A DNA stretch of 64,000 nucleotides, from positions 2,604,001-2,668,000 of the forward strand of contig NZ_JACHDO010000001.1 of the NCBI RefSeq assembly GCF_014201115.1. The letters run 5' to 3'. How positions within the stretch are numbered: position 1 is the first letter of the stretch; each line of letters begins with the position of its first letter. The position numbers were made by a program, and so were the translations under genes. Under the pieces are notes generated by a model. That model did not search any database. It saw only the letters and a list, made by a program, of their open reading frames with translations, and had not been told where the DNA came from. Below, in pieces: positions 63,738-64,000 of the stretch. The stretch comes from Nocardiopsis metallicus (lineage in GTDB: Bacteria; Actinomycetota; Actinomycetes; Streptosporangiales; Streptosporangiaceae).

Positions 63738-64000
63738 ATGCGGGACACCACGGTCGAACTCCACGGCCGCACGGTCGCCTACACCGACATCGGCGACCCC
63801 GGCGGCACCCCCGTCCTGTTCTTCCACGGTGCCCCGATGAGCCGCCGCAACCTCGGCGACCAGCACGAGGAGTTCGGCGCGGCCGGGCTGCGGGTGATCA
63901 CCCCGGACCGCCCCGGCTACGGCGGCTCCTCCCCCGCCCCGGGACGCACGCTCACCGACTGGGCCGAGGATGCGGCCGCCCTGGCCGACGCCCTGCGGAT
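63738..64000 (+). CDS. Alpha/beta hydrolase, N-terminal part (partial)
   Basis: The first 87 codons only, from ATG 63738. The start of the fold is visible: VAYTDIGDPGGTPVLFFHGAPMSRR with the HG oxyanion element, then VITPDRPGYGGSSPAPGRTL and the helix WAEDAAALADAL. The nucleophile region lies outside the window. Esterase, epoxide hydrolase or haloperoxidase-like function cannot be separated from this part. Confidence 0.85.
   Translation, partial: MRDTTVELHGRTVAYTDIGDPGGTPVLFFHGAPMSRRNLGDQHEEFGAAGLRVITPDRPGYGGSSPAPGRTLTDWAEDAAALADALR

Overview
The window is a contiguous piece of chromosome from a very GC-rich actinobacterium. The gene families (SepH/DUF3071, DUF3159, DUF3710, DUF4193, DUF4235, WYL regulator, AfsR/SARP-type regulator, F420-type LLM oxidoreductase), the frequent GTG/TTG starts, 4-nt start/stop overlaps and leaderless-looking promoters all fit. 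A cytosolic serpin and the general gene set suggest Nocardiopsis or another Nocardiopsaceae; the genus is an inference. No tRNA, insertion sequence, prophage or CRISPR array was seen. One classical RNA gene is present: RNase P RNA on the minus strand near 58.3-58.7 kb.

Layout. 0-8.1 kb: the end of an AbgT-type transporter gene, then a minus-strand run of two paralogous Ser/Thr protein kinases and two paralogous membrane proteins with TPM-like ectodomains and a shared Cys/His C-terminal motif; the largest of these is split by an apparent frameshift at a run of seven G. 8.4-12.5 kb: aconitase, with a palindrome-covered promoter, and an F420-type oxidoreductase. 12.7-18.4 kb: an ECF sigma / anti-sigma / ABC transporter operon, a DMT exporter preceded by a possible leader peptide with alternative RNA structures, and a beta-helix-like protein followed by 18-bp repeats. 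18.5-35.1 kb: a block that follows the Mycobacterium tuberculosis Rv2689c-Rv2701c order (RNA methyltransferase, ceoB, ceoC, DUF3159, DUF3710, dut, DUF4193, suhB-type phosphatase), interrupted here by a serpin, two hydrolases, valS, DUF4235 and a two-component system with a structured leader. 35.4-43.5 kb: S9 peptidase, coproporphyrin ferrochelatase, an aldonolactone-oxidase-like flavoprotein, a membrane protein and sepH. 43.5-52.3 kb: a YdbS/YdbT-like PH-domain pair, a DrrAB-type ABC exporter, a large SARP/NB-ARC regulator and a PEBP-like lipoprotein. 52.7-57.9 kb: a membrane-anchored disordered repeat protein, a SulP/carbonic anhydrase fusion and a small membrane protein antisense to its 3' end. 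58-64 kb: a 56-bp palindrome, rnpB, a histidine phosphatase / zinc-ribbon / Nif3 run equivalent to Rv2228c-Rv2230c, a divergent WYL regulator and FAD oxidase pair, and the start of an alpha/beta hydrolase.

How the genes work together. Housekeeping functions dominate: TCA cycle, valyl-tRNA charging, dUTP removal, haem synthesis, RNA modification and processing, septation, K+ balance, and bicarbonate/anion balance. Between them sit small regulated cassettes. Most convergent gene pairs are separated by strong GC-rich hairpins. The most promising unexplained items are the kinase/TPM-zinc membrane protein module (231-8142), the leader peptide and switching structure before the DMT exporter (16580-16713), the twin hairpins with identical loops before the two-component system (33327-33557) and the repeat-rich membrane protein (52701-55094).
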